Shown here one piece after another: positions 47,477-56,065 of a stretch of DNA of 64,000 nt. The stretch is from positions 1-64,000 of the forward strand of contig CAMAUX010000029.1 of NCBI GenBank assembly GCA_945861435.1, written 5' to 3'. How positions within the stretch are numbered: position 1 is the stretch's first letter; every line of letters begins with the position of its first letter. The notes beneath the pieces are model-generated. The model ran no database searches. It worked only from the letters and a program-made list of their open reading frames with translations, and had not been told where the DNA came from. This DNA comes from Chthoniobacter flavus (GTDB lineage Bacteria > Verrucomicrobiota > Verrucomicrobiia > Chthoniobacterales > Chthoniobacteraceae). The position numbers and the translations under genes were made by a program.

Positions 47477-47945
47477 ATGCAAACGCACCGGCCTCCTCTC
47501 CCTCGCCGCCGCACTCGCCCTGTCGTCCACGCTCCTCGCTGAAGACGCCGCAATCACCGCCAAGCTCGCCAAGATCCCAGCACCCGCAGCCGAAGCGCTC
47601 AGAAAATCCGCGGGCAGCGCAAAGATCGAATCCGTTTCCACGGAGAAAGACGGCAAGATCACCATCTACGAAATCGAACTCACCGAACCCGGCCGCCCCA
47701 ACCGCGAAATCTCGGTGACCGCAGACGGCAAAATCTTTGCCGAAGAAGAAACCGTCCCCTTGGAAAAAACGCCCGAGCCTGTGCGCAAAGCCATCGAGGC
47801 GGGCAGCAAGGGCGCAAAGATCGAGCGGGTCAACAGGATCAAGCGGGCCGACGGCGTCACCTACGAGGCTCTCTACGTGAAGAAGGGCAGGAAGTCCGAA
47901 GTGGAATTCCTCGAGGACGGCACGCTGCGGCCGGAGGCCAAGTAA
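47477..47945 (+). CDS. PepSY-like exported protein, start apparently shifted by one extra base
   Basis: The frame ending at 47945 encodes a signal-like stretch (KRTGLLSLAAALALSSTLLA) and two PepSY-like modules (PAPAAEALRKSAGSAKIESVSTEKDG; PEPVRKAIEAGSKGAKIERVNRI..DGVTYEALYVKKGRKSEVEF). No ATG or GTG sits just before the signal in that frame. The ATG at 47477-47479 would give M-KRTGLL if the single C at 47480 were absent. Either a one-base insertion is present, or translation starts at an upstream GTG (47373) or TTG (47328). It is 8 bp before the TolC-like gene, suggesting a role near the efflux system. Confidence 0.62.
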
Positions 47946-47952
47946 CGCACGC

Positions 47953-49239
47953 ATGAAGGCCCGGTGCCTCGCTGCGGTCCTGCTCGCCGTGATCACAAAC
48001 GGCTGCGTGCACTACACGCCCCATCCCATCGACCCTGCAGCCACTGCAGAACGCCTTGAGAAAAGATCGCTCGCGCCCAAGGTCTGGTCCCTTGAAGCGC
48101 TCCGGGAGGAAGCCCTCCACGTGCATCCGAGCATCGCCGTCGCGCGCGCCCAGCTTGATGCCGCACGCGCCGCTCTACTCACCGCGGGCGAACTCCCCAA
48201 CCCCACGCTCGCGCTCACCCCGCAGGTCGTCACCCCCTACACCGCCCTGATCAGCGGCACCTACGGCATCGACCTGGACTTCCCCATCGAAACGGCGGGC
48301 AAACGCTCCCATCGCAAAGCCATCGCCCGCAGCGCCGTCGTGCTCGCCACCACACGCCTCACCGAAGCCCAGTGGAAAATCCGCGCCTCCGTGCGCAAAG
48401 CCTTCCTCGATCTCTACGCCGCACAAACACGCGGCCGCCTTCTCAACGAAGCCATCGCCCGCCAGGACGAACTCCTCAAGGCCCTCGACGCCCGGATCGC
48501 CGCCGGCGAAGAACCACGCAGCGCCAGCGCCCAGCCCCGCATCGCGCGCACCCAACTCCGCCTCCAAGCAGCCGATACTGCCAAAAACGAAGCCCTCGCC
48601 GTGGCGGCCCTCGCCGAAGCCGTCGGCGTCTCCTCCCGCGCAATCACCAGCGCCCGCTTCTCCTTCACCGCATTCGAGCGCTTCCCGTCCCTCAAAGCTT
48701 CGGTGCACAAAGAGGCCCTCACTCACCGGGCCGACGTTCTCGCCGCCCTCGCCGAATATGCAGTGACCGAAGCCTCCCTCCGCCTCGAAGTCGCGAGGCA
48801 ATATCCCGACCTCCACCTCGCACCAGGCTACCAACTCGACGCAGGCGAAAACAAATGGGGCCTCGGCATCGGACTCACCCTGCCCATTCTCAACCAAAAC
48901 CGCGGCCCCATCGCAGAAGCCGAAGCCAAGCGCACAGAGAGCGCGGCAAAGTTCGACGTCGTCCAATCCGCAGCCCTCGCGGAATGCGACCGCGCCACCG
49001 CCCTCGTGAAAGCCACGCGCAAAAAAAAGACGGTCGCGGAGGAACTCCTCGCCTCGCAAAACCAGATCCTCGCCTCCGAAACCAAACTCGTCGAAGCCGG
49101 CGAAGGCGACCGGCTCGCACTCCTGAGCGCCCGCGTCGAACAAGCCGTCGTCCGCGCACTGCGCTTCGACGCCATCGTCGAACTCCAAGCCGCCATCGGC
49201 TCGCTGGAGGAAGCCGTCCAATCCACCCTCGCAAAATGA
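47953..49239 (+). CDS. TolC-family outer-membrane efflux lipoprotein (CusC/CzcC-like)
   Basis: This 428-residue protein has a lipoprotein-like signal (LLAVITNGC). Two long helical repeats of the outer-membrane efflux family follow: SIAVARAQLDAARAALLTAGELPNPTLAL in the first and DVLAALAEYAVTEASLRLEVARQYPDLHLAPGYQ in the second. It would form the outer-membrane duct of the tripartite pump. The stop overlaps the adaptor start as ATGA. The order outer-membrane channel, adaptor, RND matches the Cus and Czc layout. Confidence 0.9.
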   Translation: MKARCLAAVLLAVITNGCVHYTPHPIDPAATAERLEKRSLAPKVWSLEALREEALHVHPSIAVARAQLDAARAALLTAGELPNPTLALTPQVVTPYTALISGTYGIDLDFPIETAGKRSHRKAIARSAVVLATTRLTEAQWKIRASVRKAFLDLYAAQTRGRLLNEAIARQDELLKALDARIAAGEEPRSASAQPRIARTQLRLQAADTAKNEALAVAALAEAVGVSSRAITSARFSFTAFERFPSLKASVHKEALTHRADVLAALAEYAVTEASLRLEVARQYPDLHLAPGYQLDAGENKWGLGIGLTLPILNQNRGPIAEAEAKRTESAAKFDVVQSAALAECDRATALVKATRKKKTVAEELLASQNQILASETKLVEAGEGDRLALLSARVEQAVVRALRFDAIVELQAAIGSLEEAVQSTLAK

Positions 49240-50261
49240 GAGGCACACTCCGGACCACCACACTCGCCGCCGCCTGCTTCGCCCTCGGCCTGGGCGCAGG
49301 CATCGCCGTGACGCAACTCCGCCACAACCCAACGGATTCACCCGGAAAATCCGCCGAAACCAAGGAGGAGGAACCACCAGAGGACTTCGTCGTCCGGCTG
49401 GAAAAAGAAAAGTGGCACGCCCTCGCCCTCGACAGAGCCGAGCCGGAGAAGGCCTCCCTCCCTCCCCACCGCACCGCGTACGGACGCGTCCTCGACCCTC
49501 TCCCCCTGCTCACCCTCGACGAGGAACTCTCCTCCGCAGAAGCCGCACTCGCCGTCACACGCGCCGAAAACGAACGCCTCCAGAAGCTCCTCGCCTCCGG
49601 CGAAAACACCTCGCGCAAAAACGCCGAAGCCGTACAAGCCCAGTTCCGGGCGGACGAAATCAAACTCAAAGGTCTCCAGCGCCGCGCCCAGCTTGAATGG
49701 GGAGCGCTCGCACCGGTGAACGACCCCGAGCAGCGAGGCCGTTTCGTGGATGCACTCGCCCACGGCGAGAAGTCCCTCGTCCGCGTCGACCTCCTTCCCG
49801 GCGATGCGCTCACCGAGACTCCCATCCATGCACGAATGCTCATCCTCGGCCGCGAATCCATCCCCGTGGAAACCCACTCCCTCTGCGCCGCATCGGCCGT
49901 GGATCCCAAGACTCAGGCACAAGGGTTCCATCTCCTCGTCGACCACCCGCCCTTCCCCCTTCGCCCCGGCATGGCCCTGAGCGCATGGCTCCAGCTCCCA
50001 GGAAACGCACGCCCCGGCTTCCTGCTGCCACGTTCCGCCGTGCTCCGTCACGACGGCCGCACCTGGGTCTACGTCCAGGAGGAGGAGGAGAAGTTCGTCC
50101 GCAAACCCGTCACGCTCGACACCCCCATGGACGATGATCGCGGCTGGTTCGTCTCCGAAACCGCGGGCGGCATCCATGCCGAAGACCTCCTCGTGCTCAC
50201 CGGCGCCCAATCTCTGCTCTCCGAAGAACTCAAGGCCCAGGGCGGATCCGAGCCCGATTAA
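49236..50261 (+). CDS. RND periplasmic adaptor (membrane fusion protein)
   Basis: This 341-residue protein starts with an anchor or signal (LAAACFALGLGAGIAVTQ) and an acidic linker. A coiled-coil hairpin spans about 90-145 (LSSAEAALAVTRAENERLQKLLASG), and the beta-barrel and membrane-proximal domains follow (LLPRSAVLRHDGRTWVYVQEEEEKFVRKPVTL). It lacks an obvious Cys/Met-rich N-terminal metal site, and it is short for CusB, so the substrate is uncertain. Its ATG overlaps the TolC-like stop and its TAA is 2 bp before the RND gene: a tightly coupled operon. Confidence 0.87.
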   Translation: MRGTLRTTTLAAACFALGLGAGIAVTQLRHNPTDSPGKSAETKEEEPPEDFVVRLEKEKWHALALDRAEPEKASLPPHRTAYGRVLDPLPLLTLDEELSSAEAALAVTRAENERLQKLLASGENTSRKNAEAVQAQFRADEIKLKGLQRRAQLEWGALAPVNDPEQRGRFVDALAHGEKSLVRVDLLPGDALTETPIHARMLILGRESIPVETHSLCAASAVDPKTQAQGFHLLVDHPPFPLRPGMALSAWLQLPGNARPGFLLPRSAVLRHDGRTWVYVQEEEEKFVRKPVTLDTPMDDDRGWFVSETAGGIHAEDLLVLTGAQSLLSEELKAQGGSEPD

Positions 50262-50263
50262 AA

Positions 50264-53200
50264 ATGCTCGGCGCCATCGTCCAAACTGCCCTCCGCCACC
50301 GGGGGCCCGTGATCGCCCTGGCCGTCGCCCTCCTCGCATGGGGCATCCACTGCGCCTCCCAGATCCCTCTCGACGTATTCCCCGAATTCGTCGCCCCGCA
50401 GGTCACCATCCAGACCGAGTCCCCCGGCCTTTCAGCGGAACAGGTGGAAACCCTCGTCACCCGTCCGGTGGAGAGCGCCATCAACGGCGCTGTCGGCCTC
50501 GAATCCGTGCGCTCGGAAAGCATCCAAGGCCTCAGCGTCGTCACCGTGGTTTTCAAGGACGGCTCCGACATCTACGCCGCCCGGCAATCCATCGCCGAGA
50601 AACTTGGCGCACTCGCCCGCCAGATCCCCGACGGCGTCCACGCCCCCACCCTCTCACCACTCACCTCCTCCACCATGGACCTCCTCAAGGTCGGCATGGT
50701 TTCCAAAAAACTCTCCGGCCGCGAACTGCGCACCTTCGTGGATTGGACGCTCAAGCCCCGCCTCCTCGCGGTCGCCGGCGTCGCCCATGCCAACGTCTTC
50801 GGCGGCGAGATCGAACAACTCCAAGTGCAGGTGCTTCCTGAAAGACTCAGCGCCTACGACATCTCCCTCACCGAAATCCTCGAAGCCGCAAAGGCCGCCA
50901 CCGGCGTGCGCGGCGCAGGCTTCATCGACACCCCGGCGCAACGCATCGTCATCGAAACCCACGGACAGACCTTCACCCCGGAGGAACTCGGCGCCGTCGT
51001 TGTGCGCAGGGGCTCGCCCGCCGTCCGGATGCGCGACGTGGCCCGCGTCACCCTCGGCGCCGAGCCCAAGTTCGGAGACACACTGGTCATGGGCGAACCC
51101 GGCGTGTTGATCACGCTGACCAGCCAGTTCGGCGCCAACACCCTCGAAGTCACCCACGCACTCGAAGAAGCACTCGCGCAAATGCAGCCCGTCTTCGAAC
51201 AGCAGGGCATCACCGTCCATTCGCGCCTCCACCGCCCCGCCACCTTCATCGAGACCGCCCTCGCCAACGTCCTCCACTCCCTCTGGATCGGCGCCGCCCT
51301 CGTCGCACTCGTCCTCCTCCTCTTCCTCGCGGACCTCCGCCTCGCCTTCATCTCCCTGGTCTCCATTCCGCTCTCCCTCCTCGCCGCGGTCGCAGTCCTG
51401 CACTGGCGCGGCGTGTCCCTCAACACCATGACCCTCAGCGGATTCGCCGTCGCCATCGGTGTCGTCGTCGACGACGCCATCATCGACATCGAAAACATCG
51501 TGCGCCGCCTCCGCGCAAACGCCGCACTCCCCTCCCCTCTCCCCCTTGCGCGCGTGATCCTCGACGCCTCACTCGAAGTCCGCAGCGCCGTCGTCTACGC
51601 CACCCTCATCGTCGCCGTCGTCTTCCTCCCCGTGCTCGCCATGTCCGGCCTCCATGGCCGCTTCTTCGCTCCCCTCGGCGTCGCCTTCATCCTCTCCACC
51701 CTCGCCTCGCTCGGCGTCGCCCTCACCGTCACCCCCGCACTCGCCCTCGTCTTCCTGCGCCGGGCCCGCGCCCATGTCGATCCCGCGTGGATCGGCCTCC
51801 TCAAGCAATTCCACCGCAGCGCGCTGCTGCGCCTTGCACTGCATCCCGCGCGCACCGCCACCTTCGCCGCCTGCCTCGCCGCGGCATCCTGCGCCCTTCT
51901 CCCCTTCCTCGGCGGCGAACTGCTCCCGGAATTCCGCGAAGGCCACTTCGTCGTCGGCCTCAAGTCGCACCCCGGCACCTCCCTCGCCGAATCCCTGCGC
52001 ATCGGCGCGCTCCTTTCCAAAAGCATCCTCGAGAACGAGAACGTCGCCACGGTCGAGCAGCAGATCGGCCGCGCCGAACAGGGCGAGGACACCTGGGGCC
52101 CCCACCAGAGCGAGTTCCATATCGAACTCAAGCACGGCACCAGCCCGCGCCGCGAAGTCGAGACCCAGGCGTTTCTCCGCGACCTGCTCGAGGAATTCCC
52201 AGGCGTTCAAAGCGAGGTCCTCACCTTCCTCGGCGACCGCATCGGCGAAACCCTCTCCGGCGAAACCGCCGCCGTGGTGGTCAACGTGTTCGGCGAAGAC
52301 CTCGACCGCCTCGACTCCACCGCACGCTCCATCCAGCGCGCACTCACCGCCGTGCACGGCAGCGCCGATGTCCAGATCAAGGCCGATCCCGGCGCACCGG
52401 TCCTCGCCGTCCACCTCCGCCAGGACAGCCTCACCCAGTTCGGCTTCCGCCCGCTCGAAGTCCTCGAGACCGTCCAGACTGCATTCCAAGGCGCCGACAT
52501 CGCCCAAATGGTCCGCGGCAACCGAGTCCACGAACTCGCCGTCATCCTCGCCGATGAAGCCCGGCGCGACCCGGAATCCGTCGGCCGCCTTCTCCTCACC
52601 AACGCGGACGGCCTCCGCCTCCCCCTCGCTCAACTCGCCGACATCACCCTCACCAACGGACGCCCCGTCATCCGGCACGAAGGCGGCCGCCGCCGGCAGA
52701 CCATCACCTGCAACGTGGAAAAACGCGACACCGCCTCCTTCGTCGCCGAGGCACGCACACGCATCGCCCGCGACGTGCATCCCCCCGCCGGCGTCTACCT
52801 CGAATGGAGCGGCACCGCCGAAGAACAGAAGAAGGCGGGAAACGAACTGGCACTCCATTCCGCGCTCGCGCTCCTCGGCATCCTGCTCCTGCTCTCGCTC
52901 GTGTTCCCGCGCGCCAACCATGTGGCCCTCATCCTCGCCAACCTCCCCTTCGCCCTCGTCGGCGGCATCGTCGCCGTGTGCGTGGCCGGCGGCTCCACCT
53001 CCATCGGATCATGGGTCGGATTCGTCACCCTCTTCGGAATCAGCATGCGCAACAGCATCATGCTCGTCTCCCACTACAAGCACCTCACCACCGTGGACCT
53101 CCTCCCATGGTCCCTCGACACCGTGATCCACGGCACCGCCGAACGCCTCGTCCCCATCCTCATGACCGCCACCGTCACCGCACTCGGCGTCCTGCCACTC

Positions 53201-53377
53201 GCGCTCGGCAGCGGCGAAGCTGGACGCGAGATCGAAGGTCCCATGGCCACCGTCATCCTCGGCGGACTCCTCACCTCCACCGCCCTCAACCTCCTCGTCC
53301 TCCCCGTCATCGCATGGAAATGGGGCCGCTTCGAACCAACGCCCCCGGCCCACACGGAGCCGCTGCCCGCCGTCTGA
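50264..53377 (+). CDS. RND efflux pump inner-membrane subunit (CusA/CzcA-like HME family)
   Basis: This 1037-residue proton antiporter has the RND duplication. Helix 1 is near 15-30. A periplasmic porter loop follows (SPGLSAEQVETLVTRPVESAINGAVGLESVRSES, a hallmark of the heavy-metal branch), then TM2-6 with the essential acidic helix GVVVDDAIIDIENIVRRLR. A second porter loop and TM8-12 with GISMRNSIMLVSHY and VTALGVLPLALGSGEAG complete it. The V.TRPVE..INGAVGLE segment favours the metal-exporting branch. The methionine triad of CusA is not evident by eye, so the ion is unassigned. Confidence 0.92.
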   Translation: MLGAIVQTALRHRGPVIALAVALLAWGIHCASQIPLDVFPEFVAPQVTIQTESPGLSAEQVETLVTRPVESAINGAVGLESVRSESIQGLSVVTVVFKDGSDIYAARQSIAEKLGALARQIPDGVHAPTLSPLTSSTMDLLKVGMVSKKLSGRELRTFVDWTLKPRLLAVAGVAHANVFGGEIEQLQVQVLPERLSAYDISLTEILEAAKAATGVRGAGFIDTPAQRIVIETHGQTFTPEELGAVVVRRGSPAVRMRDVARVTLGAEPKFGDTLVMGEPGVLITLTSQFGANTLEVTHALEEALAQMQPVFEQQGITVHSRLHRPATFIETALANVLHSLWIGAALVALVLLLFLADLRLAFISLVSIPLSLLAAVAVLHWRGVSLNTMTLSGFAVAIGVVVDDAIIDIENIVRRLRANAALPSPLPLARVILDASLEVRSAVVYATLIVAVVFLPVLAMSGLHGRFFAPLGVAFILSTLASLGVALTVTPALALVFLRRARAHVDPAWIGLLKQFHRSALLRLALHPARTATFAACLAAASCALLPFLGGELLPEFREGHFVVGLKSHPGTSLAESLRIGALLSKSILENENVATVEQQIGRAEQGEDTWGPHQSEFHIELKHGTSPRREVETQAFLRDLLEEFPGVQSEVLTFLGDRIGETLSGETAAVVVNVFGEDLDRLDSTARSIQRALTAVHGSADVQIKADPGAPVLAVHLRQDSLTQFGFRPLEVLETVQTAFQGADIAQMVRGNRVHELAVILADEARRDPESVGRLLLTNADGLRLPLAQLADITLTNGRPVIRHEGGRRRQTITCNVEKRDTASFVAEARTRIARDVHPPAGVYLEWSGTAEEQKKAGNELALHSALALLGILLLLSLVFPRANHVALILANLPFALVGGIVAVCVAGGSTSIGSWVGFVTLFGISMRNSIMLVSHYKHLTTVDLLPWSLDTVIHGTAERLVPILMTATVTALGVLPLALGSGEAGREIEGPMATVILGGLLTSTALNLLVLPVIAWKWGRFEPTPPAHTEPLPAV

Positions 53378-53430
53378 CACCAGCGCCCACCACCGCGCTC
53401 CACAGGCCAGTCTCCCGACCCGCTTCCTTC

Positions 53431-54816
53431 CTACGGATTGCCCAGCAAGTTGCCGTCCACCCGGCTGTCGCGCACCCCCACCTGCTCGAGCGAAGGCGCC
53501 GTGCTGCGCTCACCCGCGGGCCGTTCATCGCGCACGATGTTCCCCGTCACAATGCTGTCGCGCACATCCTCCAACCGCAGCCCCACCCCGTCCGAGTCCA
53601 GGATGCTGTTGTGTGAAAACTGCAGCCGACTCGCCCCGCGCACCTCCACCGCCGCGCGCTGGTGACGCACCCCCGACACCACATTCCCCGTGAACCCCAC
53701 ATCCTCGCAGCGCACCAGCAACACGCCGTTGTTCTCCGCATCCGCCGCGCCATTCACGAGATAGCGCGGATTGCGGTCGAAATTGTTGCCCGTCACCACC
53801 ACATGGCTGCTGTCCTCCACCACAAGATCCCGGCTGAACCCCTCCCAAAAAGTATTCGCGCTGATCGTCACCCCGCGCGCCTCGCGTACCTCGATGTTCA
53901 CCTGCACGTCGCTGAACACGTTCCCCACGATCGTCACATGCCCCTCCCGCGTCGTCTCACGCCCCGCCCGCCGCAACAGCGACGCATCATTCCCCGCCCC
54001 AAGAATCCGGATGTTCGCAGACCCCGGCGCCTTGCGCGTGTGCTGCAGCGTGCACCCCGTCACCGCCACCTCCGCGATCGATCCCCCGCGCGAGTCCAGC
54101 AGCAGGTTCGCCGTCGGCGGCCCGTCCTCCGCATGGTTCGCCTCAATATCGCACGTCCCCACCTGCAGATTACGCACCTCGCCCCCGCGCGACACGATCC
54201 CGCCGCCCCCGTTGTAGCTGATGTGGCAGCCCACAATGTTCGACTGATGCAGGTTCACCTGGTCGTAAAAAACCCCGATCCCGCGGTTGTGGTAAAAATG
54301 GCACGCGCTCAACAGCACGTTCCGATTCCTCTCCGTGAAATGCACCGCGTGCCGGCACTCCCGCACCACCACCCGCGAAAGCGTCAGCTGCATCACCCCC
54401 GTCGCCTCGATCCCATCCGCCTCCGCGTGCCCGCCCACAATCTCGATCCCCTCCACCATCGGCGCCCGCTCCTTCTCCCACACCTGCGGCTTCACCGTCG
54501 GCGGCGCCGCGGTCCCGCCATGCGAACCCACAAAGTGCAGCGCCGGCCCCGCCCCCTCCATCAACAGCGTCGCCGTCCCATCCCCGCTCAACGCACTGAA
54601 ACCGTTCACGCTCAAATCCACCCGCACGGTCCGCGTCAGCCGATAACGCCCGCGTACGAGCCGCACCGCACCCTGCGTGTCCATCAAGCGCTGCAAGGCG
54701 GCGGTGTCATCCGCCTTCCCATCGCCCACAAGACCATTGCCCGATCCAGACCCCTCCGCACCCACGCACTGAACGGCCACGCTGAAAACCACCACCCAAA
54801 AAAGACGCAGATTCAT
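53431..54816 (-). CDS. Secreted right-handed parallel beta-helix protein (pectate-lyase-like fold)
   Basis: This 461-residue protein has a signal peptide (to about residue 20, VQCVGA). It then has a start resembling pectate-lyase-superfamily domains, GDGKADDTAALQRLMDTQGAVRLVRGRYRLTRTVRVD. Coils with V.ISANTFWEG..RDLVVED and VTGNNFDRNPR-type repeats continue to the C-terminus. The fold is that of polysaccharide lyases and glycoside hydrolases of families such as GH28 and PL1/PL6. No diagnostic catalytic residue can be fixed by eye. It lies 4 bp downstream of the esterase, suggesting joint action on esterified polysaccharide. Confidence 0.82.
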   Translation of the reverse strand: MNLRLFWVVVFSVAVQCVGAEGSGSGNGLVGDGKADDTAALQRLMDTQGAVRLVRGRYRLTRTVRVDLSVNGFSALSGDGTATLLMEGAGPALHFVGSHGGTAAPPTVKPQVWEKERAPMVEGIEIVGGHAEADGIEATGVMQLTLSRVVVRECRHAVHFTERNRNVLLSACHFYHNRGIGVFYDQVNLHQSNIVGCHISYNGGGGIVSRGGEVRNLQVGTCDIEANHAEDGPPTANLLLDSRGGSIAEVAVTGCTLQHTRKAPGSANIRILGAGNDASLLRRAGRETTREGHVTIVGNVFSDVQVNIEVREARGVTISANTFWEGFSRDLVVEDSSHVVVTGNNFDRNPRYLVNGAADAENNGVLLVRCEDVGFTGNVVSGVRHQRAAVEVRGASRLQFSHNSILDSDGVGLRLEDVRDSIVTGNIVRDERPAGERSTAPSLEQVGVRDSRVDGNLLGNP

Positions 54817-54820
54817 GGCT

Positions 54821-55699
54821 TCAAGGAGTGACTGGCTTCAGGAAACCCGACGCCCCCATCCACTCGGCCGCGCGATCCAACCACCCGTCGATGGGAAACT
54901 TCGTCTTCCGCGTTCCAAACCCATGACCGCCCCGCGAGTAGATGTGCAGCTCCGCCGACAGATCCTGCCGCTTGTACGCAAGATAAAGCTCCGCCGCCTC
55001 CACCGGATTCCCACGGTCATCGTGTGCCACCACAAAAAAACACGGCGGCGCATCCGCCGGAACACTGAACCCCTCGCGGAAGCGCGTCTTATCCTCCTTG
55101 TCCAGAAAACCGCCTCCGTACACGAACAGCGTGAAGGCCGGTCCGCGCGGATCATCCACGCCCTCCTTCTGCGCGTAAGTGCGCGCTGTCCGATCCCATG
55201 ACGCATGGCCCACAAGATTCGCGCCCGCCGAGAACCCGATCACGCCGACCCGCGCGGGATCCACGCCCCACTCCCGCGCGCGGTGCCGCACGATGCCGAG
55301 GCTGCGCTGGAGATCCTCCACCGGATACTTGTAGGGAAGCGTCTCATCGGCCGTCGGCGTGCGGTAACGCAGCAGGATCCCCGTCACCCCAATGCTGTTC
55401 AGCCACTCGCACACGCCCGTCCCTTCGTTGATGGTGGAGAGGAACCAGTAACCGCCTCCCGGACACACCACCACCGCCGCGCCATTGGGATGGGCCGCGG
55501 GATAAACCGTGATCGTTGGTTCCAAAATGTCGCTCTCGTGCCCGGGCTTGTTCGGACCGCCCTGCTGCACACGCTTGAGCGTCGCCTCGGACGCCGCCAC
55601 CCGCGGCCCCGTCACGCCCTCAGGCCACAGGGGAATCACCGTCTCAGCCGATGCACGCAACGCAGTGAGAACAAACAGAACAGGAAGCAGATTTCGCAT
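54821..55699 (-). CDS. Secreted alpha/beta-hydrolase esterase (acetylxylan-esterase/BD-FAE-like)
   Basis: This 292-residue protein has a signal peptide (MRNLLPVLFVLTALRASA). The oxyanion segment is VVVCPGGGYWFLS, the nucleophile elbow VGVIGFSAGANL, an Asp lies in VVAHDDRGNPV, and a His in SRGGHGFG. This is the pattern of Ser-Asp-His esterases that remove acetyl groups from plant or algal polysaccharides. The start at 55699 gives the signal; a longer open frame upstream runs through the 100-bp repeat and is not credible. It is transcribed with the beta-helix gene. Confidence 0.88.
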   Translation of the reverse strand: MRNLLPVLFVLTALRASAETVIPLWPEGVTGPRVAASEATLKRVQQGGPNKPGHESDILEPTITVYPAAHPNGAAVVVCPGGGYWFLSTINEGTGVCEWLNSIGVTGILLRYRTPTADETLPYKYPVEDLQRSLGIVRHRAREWGVDPARVGVIGFSAGANLVGHASWDRTARTYAQKEGVDDPRGPAFTLFVYGGGFLDKEDKTRFREGFSVPADAPPCFFVVAHDDRGNPVEAAELYLAYKRQDLSAELHIYSRGGHGFGTRKTKFPIDGWLDRAAEWMGASGFLKPVTP

Positions 55700-56065
55700 A
55701 GGGGGGTGCCAACAAAACAGCAGAGTCCGCCCCCGAAGCCAAACCCGGAGACACCCCGCCAGCACCGCCCCAGCACCCACAAAGGAATTGTCCGGCACGG
55801 GACTTCGATGAGGGACTTCGGAATGGCATTTATGGGCGACGCTGGTGCGCTGACGCCTGCAAACAGTAGAGCCGACAGGGGCAATCAAGGTTTCCCCTAT
55901 AGTCCTCCTTCTCGCGCCCCAGCCCGGGGCGCGAGAAGACCGGCGATGCGAGGAGATTCTACGTGTCCCTGTCGGCTTCACTTCTCGCACGCATCGGCAT
56001 CGCAGCCTCGTCCCCAAATACCACGACCAAACCCCCGGTCTCCCTGCCACTCGGGATCGTCCGCC
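55700..56065. other. Intergenic region holding repeat copy A
   Basis: These 366 bases separate the esterase start from the end of the sulfatase gene on the same strand. They hold the 100-bp repeat at 55834-55933. The rest shows no gene I can support. An esterase promoter is likely on the left side. Confidence 0.6.
55834..55933 (-). repeat. 100-bp dispersed repeat, copy A, with terminal hairpin
   Basis: Read on the minus strand, this starts with CGCGCCCC-GGGCT-GGGGCGCG. With flanking bases the stem reaches 11 bp (TCTCGCGCCCC paired with GGGGCGCGAGA). Then come GAAGGAGGA, GGAAACCTT, ACTGTTTGCAGGCGTC and GTCGCCC. Copy B at 61881-61980 has the same length and aligns without gaps at about 85% by eye. 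The combination of hairpin and conserved tail resembles REP/BIME-type intergenic elements. Confidence 0.8.

Noticed and set aside
51569-52921. Long minus-strand open frame (450 residues) opposite the RND pump
   Set aside because: It is Glu/Gly/Ala-rich and arises from mirror codon bias of the RND gene; it has no start signal or family.
44706-53377. One continuous operon from glpX to the RND pump
   Set aside because: The gap between rhaB and the PepSY-like gene is about 170 bp to the ATG and the functions are unrelated, so two transcription units are more likely.
55700-56050. N-terminal extension of the esterase frame through repeat copy A
   Set aside because: The esterase signal peptide starts at 55699, and the upstream sequence encodes the repeat, which reads similarly in copy B without any gene attached.
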